A DNA stretch of 54,138 nt from RGIG4140 sp045532865 (GCA_045532865.1 JAZSGT010000045.1:1-54138); one strand, 5' to 3'. Counted from the first letter of the stretch, positions 7,606 through 16,182 are shown. Notes: generated by a model not told the origin, from the sequence alone. Made by a program: numbers and translations.

Positions 7606-9078
7606 ATGCATAAAAATGTCAAATCATTGGTAAAATTAGCCATTGTTGGCGCCATCTGGGGTGTGGTTTATTTTTTATACGTTGTACCTTCTCTCAGCGT
7701 ATTGTTTCAATTTGATTTTCTTTCATCTGAAGCCTGGCATGAAAAATGGCTTGCTTTTGAAAATTACAACTGGCGCATTCGCAAATTACCAGACGTATTA
7801 TTGTTTTTGATGATGCTTCTTTGGATTCCACTTTTTGTTTTGGGTTGGCTTTTATTTTATAAAGTTCGTTGGATGGCACTTCGCATTAAACCAAAGCCAA
7901 AAACAGTTGTTAAACGAGCATTGGATTTAAAGAAAGACAAACCATTATACGCAAAACCACGGGCCATGCCTTCTGCCGTTCAAGCAACAAAATACATTGC
8001 ACCAAAATTACCAGGCCAAGAGGAAGAAGCTCAAAAACAAACCACAAATAAGAGCCATAAAAATGTCCTTCAAATGATTAAACAAATGGCTGTGGTTGCC
8101 CGTAAATATAAGGTTGAAATCTTCCAACACATTTTGCTTGAAGGACACAAAGTCCCAATGGCAATTTCAACAGCAGCAAGAGCCATGATGATTGAAATTG
8201 TCAATCGCAAAGATGTGAACTGGTCTATTGATTTTAACGATGATATTTTAGCAAGTACATGGTATTCAGAAGGTGGCATGATGGAACGCTTGGCTGAAGA
8301 TTTAATCAAAGCATCTGAAGCGCTTGCAAAAGCTGAGCCAGGCTCTGAAGTTATCAAAGCTATTTGTGTTACAGATGGTCGTATTTTAAATGCCAAACCA
8401 ACGGTTGAATATTTTAAAAATCACAACATTCATTTGCTTGTTTTCAACAATGGTCAACCTCAAGGAGATATTTTAGACTTTGCTTCTTTCTTAAGCGCTT
8501 ATTTTGACTTAAAAGAAGGGGAAGCAGACCCTGCTCTTGTTAAACTTGACAAAGTACCCGTAGGTTCTGCTCAAACACAGACACCTCCTCAAAGTTCTTT
8601 ACCCCCACAACCAAACAGTGAACCTCAATTTACAAGTGATGTGGATGCACCTCCTATTGATGATGAATTATTCATTGATGATTTAGAGGTTGACGAAACA
8701 AATGATACAATTGAAGATGATTTCAATTTAGATGATGTGCCAGATATTGACACAGATGATTTTGAAATACCTTTGATTGATGAAGATGGATTTGTCATAG
8801 ATGGAGAAGGAAATGACACAAAAAATGAACAAGAATTTGAAGAAAGCAGTCAAAATGTATCGCCAGTCGGTGAACACACAGCTCAAGAACCTGAAAAAGA
8901 GAACCAAAATAGCACAGAAGATCAAAAGGGCTCAGGCAAGGGCAGAAAAACTAAATCGTCTTCTAAGAAAACTAAGTCTAAGCGTAAAACTCGCAAAAAG
9001 ATCTCTTTGCCACGCCAAAAATTAAAAACTGAAGAAGGTGATGAAAATGACTTCATTTTTGCCGTTGCAAAAGGTTAA
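7606..9078 (+). CDS. Two-TM inner-membrane protein with acidic and basic tail
   Basis: This 490-residue protein is not recognised. It has two membrane segments (about 9-31 and 62-86) with a short loop between, then a cytosolic domain of about 200 residues (about 140-310) containing AICVTDGRILNAKP and HLLVFNNGQ, an alternating alpha/beta pattern. Residues 330-430 are strongly acidic (many DD, DID, DDFE), and the tail turns Lys/Arg-rich (about 440-470). Such acid-then-base tails are usually disordered interaction regions. The start follows AAGGGGATC. Its stop lies 37 bases before pgpA, so the two may be co-transcribed. Membership of the secretion locus further downstream is possible but unproven. 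Confidence 0.6.
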   Translation: MHKNVKSLVKLAIVGAIWGVVYFLYVVPSLSVLFQFDFLSSEAWHEKWLAFENYNWRIRKLPDVLLFLMMLLWIPLFVLGWLLFYKVRWMALRIKPKPKTVVKRALDLKKDKPLYAKPRAMPSAVQATKYIAPKLPGQEEEAQKQTTNKSHKNVLQMIKQMAVVARKYKVEIFQHILLEGHKVPMAISTAARAMMIEIVNRKDVNWSIDFNDDILASTWYSEGGMMERLAEDLIKASEALAKAEPGSEVIKAICVTDGRILNAKPTVEYFKNHNIHLLVFNNGQPQGDILDFASFLSAYFDLKEGEADPALVKLDKVPVGSAQTQTPPQSSLPPQPNSEPQFTSDVDAPPIDDELFIDDLEVDETNDTIEDDFNLDDVPDIDTDDFEIPLIDEDGFVIDGEGNDTKNEQEFEESSQNVSPVGEHTAQEPEKENQNSTEDQKGSGKGRKTKSSSKKTKSKRKTRKKISLPRQKLKTEEGDENDFIFAVAKG

Positions 9079-9115
9079 TCTGTTCATTTAAACAAAATAA
9101 CAACTGGATAATTTA

Positions 9116-9589
9116 ATGAAAAATAAAGATTTTTTATATAGCTTAATTGCCACATTTTTCTTTTCTGGCAAATCAAAGGTTGCCCCAGGCACAATGGGCT
9201 CACTTGCCACATTGCCATTGGTTGCACTTGTTTATCCCTTGGGAGGGGGCGCTCTTTTTATCGCCACACTCATCAGCTATTTAATTGGAATTAAAGCAAC
9301 CAAGCACATTTTAGCCACCAGCACCAACAAAGATCCAGGCTTTGTGGTAATTGATGAAACAGCCGGACAATTAACCACCTTTTTGTTCATCGTCTCTTTT
9401 GCCCCTTTAAGCCTTTTAAACTTATTATTAGGTTTTGCATTGTTCCGTTTGTTTGACATTGTCAAAATTTGGCCATGCTCATATTTTGATAAAAAAGTCA
9501 TCGGCGCATTTGGTGTGATGACTGATGATATTTTTGCTGGCATTTATGCTGGAACTGTGCTATTGTTAATCAATCAATTCATTTTTTAA
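9116..9589 (+). CDS. pgpA: Phosphatidylglycerophosphatase A
   Basis: PgpA removes the phosphate from phosphatidylglycerol phosphate to give phosphatidylglycerol at the inner membrane. The 157-residue length is normal. The family motifs are present: SGKSKVAPGTMGSLATLP near residue 19 and VIDETAGQL near residue 79, which hold the acidic metal-binding residues, plus the C-terminal DKKVIGAFGVMTDDIFAGI. Several hydrophobic segments fit an integral membrane enzyme. The next gene begins 13 bases later, behind AAAAGGAG, so they form one transcript. Confidence 0.93.
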   Translation: MKNKDFLYSLIATFFFSGKSKVAPGTMGSLATLPLVALVYPLGGGALFIATLISYLIGIKATKHILATSTNKDPGFVVIDETAGQLTTFLFIVSFAPLSLLNLLLGFALFRLFDIVKIWPCSYFDKKVIGAFGVMTDDIFAGIYAGTVLLLINQFIF

Positions 9590-9602
9590 AAAGGAGTATC
9601 AC

Positions 9603-9842
9603 ATGACAGAAGAAGAAATCTTAAACAATAACAGCCATTTCAAACACGCATTGGAATTATATGCTGATTCAAAAGGCTGGCAACTCACCCCTTTTGCTGA
9701 TAAAATCATCAACCGTTGTTTAAACTCTTGCAACGGCTGTTGCCCTTGTGATGTATCACGTGGCTTTTGCCCTTGTGGTGAACATGAAAAAGAAGTTGCT
9801 GAAAAAGGTCATTGCCACTGCAACTTGTTCAAACCAAAATAA
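9603..9842 (+). CDS. Ferredoxin:thioredoxin reductase catalytic-subunit-like protein
   Basis: This 79-residue protein ends in a Cys-rich domain with three CxC pairs, C47-P-C49, C56-P-C58 and C71-H-C73, plus C39, C43 and C46. The CPC..CPC..CHC order is the signature of the FTR catalytic (beta) chain, which holds a [4Fe-4S] cluster next to a redox disulfide. Plant and cyanobacterial FTR passes electrons from ferredoxin to thioredoxin; in non-photosynthetic bacteria the role of such short forms is open. No FTR variable-chain partner or ferredoxin is seen nearby. It is the last gene before a strong terminator. Confidence 0.75.
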   Translation: MTEEEILNNNSHFKHALELYADSKGWQLTPFADKIINRCLNSCNGCCPCDVSRGFCPCGEHEKEVAEKGHCHCNLFKPK

Positions 9843-9856
9843 GTTCTTTTAATTTA

Positions 9857-9906
9857 AACACCCATAATGCATCAGGTATTTTCTTGACATTATGGGTGTT
9901 TTTTTA
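9857..9906 (+). terminator. Strong intrinsic terminator after the FTR-like gene
   Basis: A perfect 13-bp stem, AACACCCATAATG (9857-9869) with CATTATGGGTGTT (9888-9900), is followed by a T-run. Confidence 0.9.
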
Positions 9907-9943
9907 CACAACCCAAAAACGACGTTTATTTCAAAGGGTTAAA

Positions 9944-10552
9944 ATGAAAACAGTCCTATTTGCCAGCAAAAACAAAAGCAAAATTCAAGATATTCAGCTT
10001 TATTTGAAAGATCAGTTTCAACTTAAAACAGCCTATGATTTTTTAGATTTGAACATTCATGTAAATGAAGGATATTCTTCACTAAAAGAAAATGCCTTGT
10101 TAAAAGCAAGCACTTATGCAAAAGCAACCAATCTTGTTACGATTGCTGATGACACTGGCTTTTTCATCAATGAATTGGGTGGTGCTCCTGGAGTTGCAGC
10201 CAAACGGTGGGCTGGCGAATTACCTAAAGATGCTACACCTGAAATGTTTTGGGAGTATTTAAAGAAAAAAACAGCTCATTTAACTAAAATCACCTGTTAT
10301 TTTGAACAATGCTTTGCCATCACCCACCCCAATGGCAAACACACGTTTGTGTCAAAATTCACACATGGTTTTTTACATAAAGACAAACTCTTAGAACCCT
10401 ACAATCAAACAGATTATCCCCTTGCTCAAGCTTTTAATGTGAAAGGCAGAAATTGTACATGGGATGAAATAACAGATGAAATGAAAAAGCAATTTGACAA
10501 ATCACTCATCCAAGACTTAATTGATGCCATTTCTTTTGTTGAAGAAAAATAA
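9944..10552 (+). CDS. RdgB/HAM1-family nucleoside triphosphate pyrophosphatase
   Basis: The family hydrolyses non-canonical purine triphosphates (dITP, XTP) to monophosphates, keeping damaged bases out of nucleic acids. The start at 9944 (MKTVLFASKNKSKI) gives 202 residues, the usual size; the longer open frame upstream runs through the terminator and is rejected. Visible motifs are the N-terminal FASKNKSK nucleotide loop, ENALLKA, and ADDTGFFINELGGAPGVAAKRWAG, which holds the catalytic Asp pair. The usual C-terminal SHR motif is not recognisable; its place is taken by KKQFDKSL. This is therefore a diverged member whose substrate range may differ from classical RdgB. Confidence 0.85.
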   Translation: MKTVLFASKNKSKIQDIQLYLKDQFQLKTAYDFLDLNIHVNEGYSSLKENALLKASTYAKATNLVTIADDTGFFINELGGAPGVAAKRWAGELPKDATPEMFWEYLKKKTAHLTKITCYFEQCFAITHPNGKHTFVSKFTHGFLHKDKLLEPYNQTDYPLAQAFNVKGRNCTWDEITDEMKKQFDKSLIQDLIDAISFVEEK

Positions 10553-10614
10553 AAATTTCCCCCTTGCAAACAAGGGCCTCCTTTCCTATTAAAAAAAAAA
10601 GAAAGGGGCTTAAA

Positions 10615-10953
10615 ATGAAAAAATTGTTCACTTTTGCGATACTTTTTTTCCTCACAAGTTGTTCTAGGTTTTATCAGCAGTTTGATCAACAAGAATTATC
10701 CCAGTTGGTTGGAAAAAATGAATCAGAGGTAACAAAAAAACTTGGTACTCCTTCAAAAATTATTGTTGAAGATGGAATAAAAAAACTCATCTATCAAACC
10801 AATTACAAAACTTATTCCAACCCTCAAAGACAAACCTATTTAGACCCCAGCGCTTATCAACAAGGTACCTATTTTAACCACTCGTGCCAAACCACATTTA
10901 TCATTCAAGAAAAAATTGTTTCATCCATTCAAAGAAATGGTAATTGCTTATAA
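10615..10953 (+). CDS. BamE/SmpA-like small lipoprotein
   Basis: The start at 10615 follows GAAAGGGGC and gives 112 residues. Residues 1-16 are a lipoprotein signal with lipobox LTSC (Cys16). The mature part has QLVGKNESEVTKKLGTPSKI, the helix-strand pattern of the SmpA/OmlA (BamE-like) fold, found in outer membrane assembly and other envelope lipoproteins. The C-terminal half, with two Cys residues, is not typical of BamE, so it is a relative rather than BamE itself. The open frame upstream of 10615 is not coding. Confidence 0.65.
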   Translation: MKKLFTFAILFFLTSCSRFYQQFDQQELSQLVGKNESEVTKKLGTPSKIIVEDGIKKLIYQTNYKTYSNPQRQTYLDPSAYQQGTYFNHSCQTTFIIQEKIVSSIQRNGNCL

Positions 10954-10978
10954 TTTTTTTTCTTTTCCATCTTGCAAT

Positions 10979-11023
10979 TTTGAATAAAAAAAAGTATCTT
11001 TTTTTCATTCGTTTTTATTCAAA
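10979..11023 (+). other. 12-bp inverted repeat just upstream of the glycosyltransferase RBS
   Basis: TTTGAATAAAAA (10979-10990) and TTTTTATTCAAA (11012-11023) are exact reverse complements. The right arm ends 3 bases before AAGGAGG, the ribosome binding site of the next gene. It may be an mRNA leader hairpin or a protein-binding site; the AT-richness makes a chance origin possible. Confidence 0.4.
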
Positions 11024-11036
11024 TTAAGGAGGCACC

Positions 11037-12026
11037 ATGACACACCCTTTTGTCAGTATCATTGTTCCAATTTACAATGTTGAACCTTACTTACGAGGCT
11101 GTTTAGACAGTCTTTTAAATCAAACATTCAAAGATTTTGAAGTAATTATGGTTGATGACGGAGCAACAGATTCAAGTGGCGCCATAGCTGATGAATATGC
11201 TCAAAAAGATAAGCGTTTTTCAGTTATTCATCAAAAAAACAAAGGTCTTTCAGGCGCCAGAAACACAGGTCTTAAAGTTGCAAAAGGCTCTTACATCAGT
11301 TTTTTAGATTCAGATGATTACTTTCATCCAGACTTTTTAAATTTAATGATGCAAGTTGCTCAAAATGAACAAACTGATGTTGTTTTTTGCAACTTGGCGC
11401 ACACCTCATCTTTGTATCAAAAAATGCAAGCCGGTCTTAAATTAACAGATTTTAAACTCACCCGTTATTTCAAACCTTTCACCGATTTTTTAAAAGAAAA
11501 ATCACTCATCACACAAGTGTGCGTTAAACTTTACAAAAAATCTGTTTTGGGTGATTTAACATTTAAAGAAGGCATTTATTTTGAAGATGTATTGTTCACC
11601 ACTTTGTTCATGGGTAGAGCCAAAAATGCTGTTCACATCAATGCACCTCTTTATTATTATTACACAAATCCAACTTCAATTATGCATACAGCATTTAATG
11701 AAAAAAAAGTGATGAGTTATATTACTGTTATTGATGAGGTTTATGCTTATACACAAAAAAATCACCCCTCACATTTAAAATCTGTGCAACAAGAAATTTT
11801 AAACAAACGTGTTAAAATGACAATGAATCAAGCTTTGCGCAAACAAAAAGATAAAGAAAAATGCTTGCAACTTTTTCAATTAATGAGCTCAGAATTTAAA
11901 CGCTTATATGAAAATAACATCATCTCTTTCGAAGGGTTAAAATTAAAACATAAAGTAGCACTTTTACTGCTTATAAAAGGCAAAGCAAAAACTGCTTTAA
12001 CTGTTTTAAAAATCCTTCCTTTTTAA
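11037..12026 (+). CDS. Family 2 glycosyltransferase
   Basis: This 329-residue GT-A fold enzyme transfers a sugar from a nucleotide-sugar donor, probably onto a surface glycan. The N-terminal motif VSIIVPIYNVEPYLRGCLDSL and the VDDGATDSSG nucleotide-binding loop are classic. The metal-binding FLDSDDYF lies at Asp91-Asp94, and GIYFEDVLFT near residue 180 supplies the catalytic acid region. No membrane segment is evident. A strong AAGGAGG site precedes the start. It stands alone, so the glycan it builds cannot be told from context. Capsular or lipopolysaccharide side-chain synthesis is the usual role of such enzymes. Confidence 0.92.
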   Translation: MTHPFVSIIVPIYNVEPYLRGCLDSLLNQTFKDFEVIMVDDGATDSSGAIADEYAQKDKRFSVIHQKNKGLSGARNTGLKVAKGSYISFLDSDDYFHPDFLNLMMQVAQNEQTDVVFCNLAHTSSLYQKMQAGLKLTDFKLTRYFKPFTDFLKEKSLITQVCVKLYKKSVLGDLTFKEGIYFEDVLFTTLFMGRAKNAVHINAPLYYYYTNPTSIMHTAFNEKKVMSYITVIDEVYAYTQKNHPSHLKSVQQEILNKRVKMTMNQALRKQKDKEKCLQLFQLMSSEFKRLYENNIISFEGLKLKHKVALLLLIKGKAKTALTVLKILPF

Positions 12027-12063
12027 AAAACACACCATTAAAAATGGGTTTCAAGACAAAAAA

Positions 12064-12091
12064 AACACCTTATACCAAGGTGTTTTTTTTA
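12064..12091. terminator. Bidirectional terminator between convergent genes
   Basis: AACACCTT, loop, AAGGTGTT, with A-run before and T-run after, lies between the glycosyltransferase (plus) and the minus-strand gene ending at 12122. Confidence 0.85.
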
Positions 12092-12121
12092 TAAAGACGT
12101 TAACTCATATAAGAAATAACA

Positions 12122-13126
12122 TTAACTCATACGAGAATCATTTTTTGAAAGCATTGCAATTCTTTGAATTTCATCATTTGAAACATCTAATTCTTGTGCA
12201 TTCATTTTAAGTCCTGCCGTTCCTAAAGTAGAAAGCAACCCAGATCCCCTTGCTCTTTCATATTTCAAATCAATTCTTGCTTGCATACTTGCAATTTTTT
12301 CATCAGAAAATCCAGCCGTTCTTAATTCATCGACCGTAACGCCCAAGAAAACTTCATTATTACCAACCAATTGTCTTGCTCTTCCTTTAGGATAATAAAC
12401 ATCATCCAACAAACAAGCCTCTTTTGTTGCCCCTCCCAAAAATGGAGGCAACAATCTTTCAAGCCAAGTTAATTTTCTTGGTGGCCGTTCCACTCTTTCG
12501 CCTTGGCCAATTCCCACAACACCAGCTGTTGGTTCCACACCATTACTTGGAACATCATTTTCTCTTTGAGGAACAGCAGGTTTTGCCGAAGTACCTGCAT
12601 GCACTCCCTCACGAGTTGGCTTTCTATCAGCTGCTTGCGCTGGTCTTTGTGTTGGACTTTGTGTTGCTCTTCGAGCCATCCTTGCAGAAGAAGATCGCCC
12701 ATTTCTATTTACTCTAGAATCTGCCATAGGATTATACGCCATACTTTGTGCAAGCGCAAACTCTCTTCCTTGAGGAATTTTTCCACACTCAACTTTTGCA
12801 ATACCACACACAACTTCAGCTCGAATGCGAGGGTCTGATAAATCCAATGGTTGATCCACTGAAACATTGATTCCAGCTGCTTTTAAACTTCTTGCAACTT
12901 GTGCAGAATAAGAAGAAGGATTATTCCCCCTCTCAGAAGCTGGCGCATATATTCTAAAAATCTGACGCAAACTTTTCCCATTGTACATACGATACAACAC
13001 TGAATTTAAGGCATAATATCCTTCTTCCCATGTATTATAAATCGCAAAGCCACCAGAATCACGTCCAGCAGTTCCTTGACATCTCAAACATCCAGGATTT
13101 TTATTTCTAACTCCTCTTACAGCCAT
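12122..13126 (-). CDS. RGxRNxNPG-domain protein (peptidoglycan-associated, P5-like)
   Basis: The start at 13126 (MAVRGVRN) is chosen because GGAGGGG lies 3 bases upstream; this gives 334 residues. The N-terminal ~130 residues match the domain that begins RGIRNNNPGN in phage structural/lytic proteins of the P5 type: RGVRNKNPGCL, FAIYNTWEEGYYALNSVL, then YAPASERGNNPSSYSAQVA and VVCGIAKVECGK. Such domains are thought to act at the cell wall. The middle (about 135-225) is Arg/Pro/Ala-rich and probably disordered, and the C-terminal region (about 225-334) is unknown. No signal peptide is present. Next to a secretion-like locus it could provide local wall remodelling, but this is inference. Confidence 0.65.
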   Translation of the reverse strand: MAVRGVRNKNPGCLRCQGTAGRDSGGFAIYNTWEEGYYALNSVLYRMYNGKSLRQIFRIYAPASERGNNPSSYSAQVARSLKAAGINVSVDQPLDLSDPRIRAEVVCGIAKVECGKIPQGREFALAQSMAYNPMADSRVNRNGRSSSARMARRATQSPTQRPAQAADRKPTREGVHAGTSAKPAVPQRENDVPSNGVEPTAGVVGIGQGERVERPPRKLTWLERLLPPFLGGATKEACLLDDVYYPKGRARQLVGNNEVFLGVTVDELRTAGFSDEKIASMQARIDLKYERARGSGLLSTLGTAGLKMNAQELDVSNDEIQRIAMLSKNDSRMS

Positions 13127-13161
13127 GATCCCCTCCATCTTATTAAGTTTTACTATCTAAT

Positions 13162-13170
13162 AGTATACCA
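13162..13170 (-). promoter_or_regulatory. Extended -10 promoter of the P5-like gene
   Basis: On the minus strand TGGTATACT carries an extended -10 (TGn before TATACT, 13162-13167). Upstream is AT-rich without a clear -35. Confidence 0.45.
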
Positions 13171-13320
13171 TATTTTTAAAAAAAAAGAAATAAAATTTTA
13201 TTTACACCCTTTATTAAAAAGAATTTTAATAGATTTTGGCGCATATTAACAAAAAATCATCAATATAACAAAACGATTCAAGTTTAAAAAAAAACACTTC
13301 AAACCAATGCTCTTTCACAA

Positions 13321-13351
13321 AAAAAACCTCTCACAAAGAGAGGTTTTTTTT
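13321..13351 (-). terminator. Intrinsic terminator of the 13366-15324 gene
   Basis: CCTCTC, loop ACAAA, GAGAGG, flanked by six A and eight T, sits 15 bases after the stop codon of the minus-strand gene. Confidence 0.85.
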
Positions 13352-13365
13352 GTAAGAAAAAGGAT

Positions 13366-15324
13366 TTATGAACGCCCTTCTCTTGCCCGATTTTGAACAT
13401 TGCTGGTAGTTTGTTGTAATTGTTCACGAGCTCTGGCAAGGGCTTGATCTTTAGAAGCAAGTGCTTGCATTTTTTCAGCCAAGGCCTTTTTCTTTTTCGC
13501 TTGGCGATCAACTTGCAAGGCAATTTTTGCCTGATCAGTTTCAGTTAATTTCTTTTTAGACATTGTTTCAGAAACAACATAATCATCCAATCCACCTTTA
13601 ACCATCACTTGCAAAATGGATTGACGCATTTCTTCACTTGGTTTGATTTTTTTACCATCTTTGTCTGTTGCACCTTTAGCTTGGTCTGCAAAAATAGTTT
13701 GAACATCTTTGATGCCTTGTTTTGAAACACCACGATCAGCCAAAACTGTGCCCAATTTCTTTTGTTCAGAAGATGTTAAAACCTCACCAGTTGCCACTTT
13801 ATCAACCAACTTGTCAATATCTTTATCAATCTTTGTTACACGAACAGTCTCAATTGCCGGCCCTTTTTTAATAGGTGTTGGAGCAGCTTCTTTTACTGGT
13901 TCTTGACGATCACGCACACGATGCTCCAACCCACCTTGAGGACGAGACTCTCTTGCCATCGCAATAATTTCAGCTTGTTCTTTACCCGTTACACGAACAC
14001 CCATCAATTGGTCAGATTTCTTTAACCACTTTGATGAGTTAGCATACAAGGTTAAATATTCATCATATTGCTTTTGTTGCTTGCGTGAAAATTTTCTAAA
14101 ATCAACATCACCCTCAGCTGTTTTTGGCAAACCATAAACAAATTCAGCTTTTTTAAGCAAAAACTTCTCTCTTTTACTAAGATTTTTTGGATTTGAAGCT
14201 TTAATTTTTTCAGCTTCAGATGTATCCAAAATCCAATTCTTAGCCTCAACAGCTAGTTTGCGATAAAAAGTTGTCTTTGTTAAACCATTGTCTTTTAAGT
14301 TTGCTTCAATGGTATTGTTTCTTGCATCTTTTTTCTTTTTATCATTTGCTTTTTTAATCTCTTTTGATTGCTTGACAAGTTCATCAATTGCATCAGCAGC
14401 CATATCAATAAACAAAGTTGTGAACAAGGCAAAACCCATATCTGCCAAATTGCCACCTTTTAAAACATTGTCAAGGTTCTTCCAAATGACGCGCTCTCTA
14501 AACTTTGCCCAGTCAATTGTTTCAGGGTCATCAAGTTCAGGCTCTTTTTTTGCTTCAAAAGAAGGTTTATCTTTATTAACAGGACCATCATCTTCTTTCG
14601 CAGGTTCTTCTTTTGGTTTATTTAATTCATGAGCTTCATTTTCATAGTTCCCTTCATAAAGCTCTTTCATCCGATTGAAGTCTTCATTCGCTTCTTCCAA
14701 CGTGTTCCAATGATCATGTTTAGATGGACCTGCTTTTTCAGATCTTTTTTCTATATCATCTGCATAATCATCACTGTATTTTTGAAATTTTTGAATTTCT
14801 AAATACTCTTTTAAATCTTTTTCTTCATCCGTTAAAGGTCTTCTTTCCTCTTCCGGTTTTGTTTCATCTTCTTTTTCTTTTTGGCGCAACTCTTTTATTT
14901 TTTTATTAAGCTCTGTTTTTTCCATTTCATCAAAACGAGCAAGCTTTGCCAAATTTTCTTCTTCCTTTGTCAATTCAGGTGCATTTTCCACCTTTTGTTC
15001 AAGGTTTTGTTTTTTTTGAACAGCAGCTTTGTATTCCTGAACCCTTTTGGTTCCACGAATAATTTCGTCATAAACAACAGCGCGTTTAATATCTTGTTTT
15101 AATTTTGGTGCTTTTGCAGCCAATTCTGGAAATCCACTTAAATAAGCATCAACTGCTTCATCAGACTTTAAATCACCTGCACGAATTTTTGCATCCAAAT
15201 CTGCAATAAATTTTTGTTTCAAAGCTTCTTGTTCAGATTCACAAGAACTTAAAATTGAACCAAAAGAAGTGTTAAATAAATTTAACGCCCCGTCATGACA
15301 TCTATCAACTGTTGATCTTTCCAT
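13366..15324 (-). CDS. Highly charged coiled-coil protein of unknown function
   Basis: This 652-residue protein is not recognised. Residues 1-310 are rich in Glu/Lys with long predicted helices and coiled coils (KQDIKRAVVYDEIIRG, ELNKKIKELRQKEKEDE). A moderately hydrophobic stretch near 300-320 (MGFALFTTLFIDMAADAID) may be a buried helix or a weak membrane segment. The rest is again basic and helical, ending in a Gln/Arg-rich coiled coil (LAKKKK-like region and ARAREQLQQTT). It has a good ribosome binding site (AGGAGG) and its own promoter at 15364-15391. Its position between the P5-like gene and the VirB6 operon suggests a secretion-locus protein or a substrate, without direct proof. Confidence 0.6.
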   Translation of the reverse strand: MERSTVDRCHDGALNLFNTSFGSILSSCESEQEALKQKFIADLDAKIRAGDLKSDEAVDAYLSGFPELAAKAPKLKQDIKRAVVYDEIIRGTKRVQEYKAAVQKKQNLEQKVENAPELTKEEENLAKLARFDEMEKTELNKKIKELRQKEKEDETKPEEERRPLTDEEKDLKEYLEIQKFQKYSDDYADDIEKRSEKAGPSKHDHWNTLEEANEDFNRMKELYEGNYENEAHELNKPKEEPAKEDDGPVNKDKPSFEAKKEPELDDPETIDWAKFRERVIWKNLDNVLKGGNLADMGFALFTTLFIDMAADAIDELVKQSKEIKKANDKKKKDARNNTIEANLKDNGLTKTTFYRKLAVEAKNWILDTSEAEKIKASNPKNLSKREKFLLKKAEFVYGLPKTAEGDVDFRKFSRKQQKQYDEYLTLYANSSKWLKKSDQLMGVRVTGKEQAEIIAMARESRPQGGLEHRVRDRQEPVKEAAPTPIKKGPAIETVRVTKIDKDIDKLVDKVATGEVLTSSEQKKLGTVLADRGVSKQGIKDVQTIFADQAKGATDKDGKKIKPSEEMRQSILQVMVKGGLDDYVVSETMSKKKLTETDQAKIALQVDRQAKKKKALAEKMQALASKDQALARAREQLQQTTSNVQNRAREGRS

Positions 15325-15363
15325 TTTATCCTCCTAAAGGCTATATGCGTCATCATACCCTTT

Positions 15364-15391
15364 ATTATAACATATTTTTCAAAAAAGTCAA
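15364..15391 (-). promoter_or_regulatory. Promoter of the 13366-15324 gene
   Basis: Minus strand TTGACT (15386-15391), 16 bases, then TATAAT (15364-15369) preceded by TGT. Confidence 0.75.
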
Positions 15392-15392
15392 T

Positions 15393-16055
15393 TTAGACCT
15401 TTAACCCTTTCAAAAATTTAGCTAATTTTTTATTTTCTTCAATCGCAGCCTCTTTTGAAAGGCGCACAACACCCATTTCATCTTTCACATTTATTGGAGA
15501 AAAGAAAGCCGGATTTGTTGTCAACACAGCCCAAGCCTGTTTTGCATCCTGACGCCGCATTTTCAAATAATTTGCAATCAACTTTTCAGCATTAACACGA
15601 AAGCCAGCTTTTTTAATTTTTTCAGCAAAGGCTTTAATTATTTCTTTTTCTATATGCTCTTGTTGATAAATTTCACGCATGGTTTCTTTACTTTCTTCAA
15701 GCAAGAGCTTTTCTTCTTCAATAATCTCACACTTTTCTTTCAAAATCATATATTCAACAAAATCATACAACAAGTCACGCCAAAATTCTTGGTCTTTGTA
15801 ATGTGTTTGAATAACTTTAATTAAATCCAACACATCTTCATTCAACACATTTCCAGTTCCTAAAAGATAAGATGCCACACGTCCACAATTTTGTTCTAAG
15901 TGCAAAACTGTTGATTCATCTAATGTATCAGGCATAAACCCTTCAGGGTCAAGCACCAACGCATTTGCAACATCTGGGAGCAAATCTCTATGCTTAAAAA
16001 GTGTTTGATAAACTTTAAGCAACATTTTGTTTCTGCTAAATCTAACTTTTTCCAT
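15393..16055 (-). CDS. Helical cytosolic protein of unknown function
   Basis: The start at 16055 (MEKVRFSRN) lies 6 bases after AAGGAG; the ATG six bases upstream abuts the ribosome binding site and is less likely. The resulting 220-residue protein is all helical in appearance, acidic in the middle (CEIIEEEKLLLEESKETM) and basic at the end. No family is recognised. It has its own promoter and is divergent from the VirB6 operon, sharing a 170-base control region with it, which hints at co-regulation. Confidence 0.6.
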   Translation of the reverse strand: MEKVRFSRNKMLLKVYQTLFKHRDLLPDVANALVLDPEGFMPDTLDESTVLHLEQNCGRVASYLLGTGNVLNEDVLDLIKVIQTHYKDQEFWRDLLYDFVEYMILKEKCEIIEEEKLLLEESKETMREIYQQEHIEKEIIKAFAEKIKKAGFRVNAEKLIANYLKMRRQDAKQAWAVLTTNPAFFSPINVKDEMGVVRLSKEAAIEENKKLAKFLKGLKV

Positions 16056-16072
16056 CTTCATCTCCTTTTTTT

Positions 16073-16102
16073 TGTATAACCTTAATTTTACTCCAAGTTC
16101 AA
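16073..16102 (-). promoter_or_regulatory. Promoter of the 15393-16055 gene
   Basis: Minus strand TTGAAC (16097-16102), 18 bases, then TATACA (16073-16078). Confidence 0.6.
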
Positions 16103-16155
16103 AAAAAAATCCACCTATTTTTTTATTTTTATCTGTTGATTTTTAAAATTTTATG

Positions 16156-16182
16156 TTGTTTTTTCAAAAACTATGCTATAAT
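16156..16182 (+). promoter_or_regulatory. Promoter of the VirB6-like operon
   Basis: TATAAT at 16177-16182 is preceded by TGC, an extended -10. A weak TTGTTT at 16156-16161 leaves a 15-base spacer, so the extended -10 probably matters more than the -35. Confidence 0.6.

Noticed and set aside
9886..9892. TTGACA as a -35 box for the RdgB-like gene.
   Set aside because: It overlaps the 3' arm of a strong terminator hairpin and no -10 box stands 16-18 bases downstream.
12122..13126. A prophage, because of the P5-like domain and the CI-like regulator.
   Set aside because: No capsid, terminase, tail, portal, integrase or attachment repeats occur anywhere in the window.
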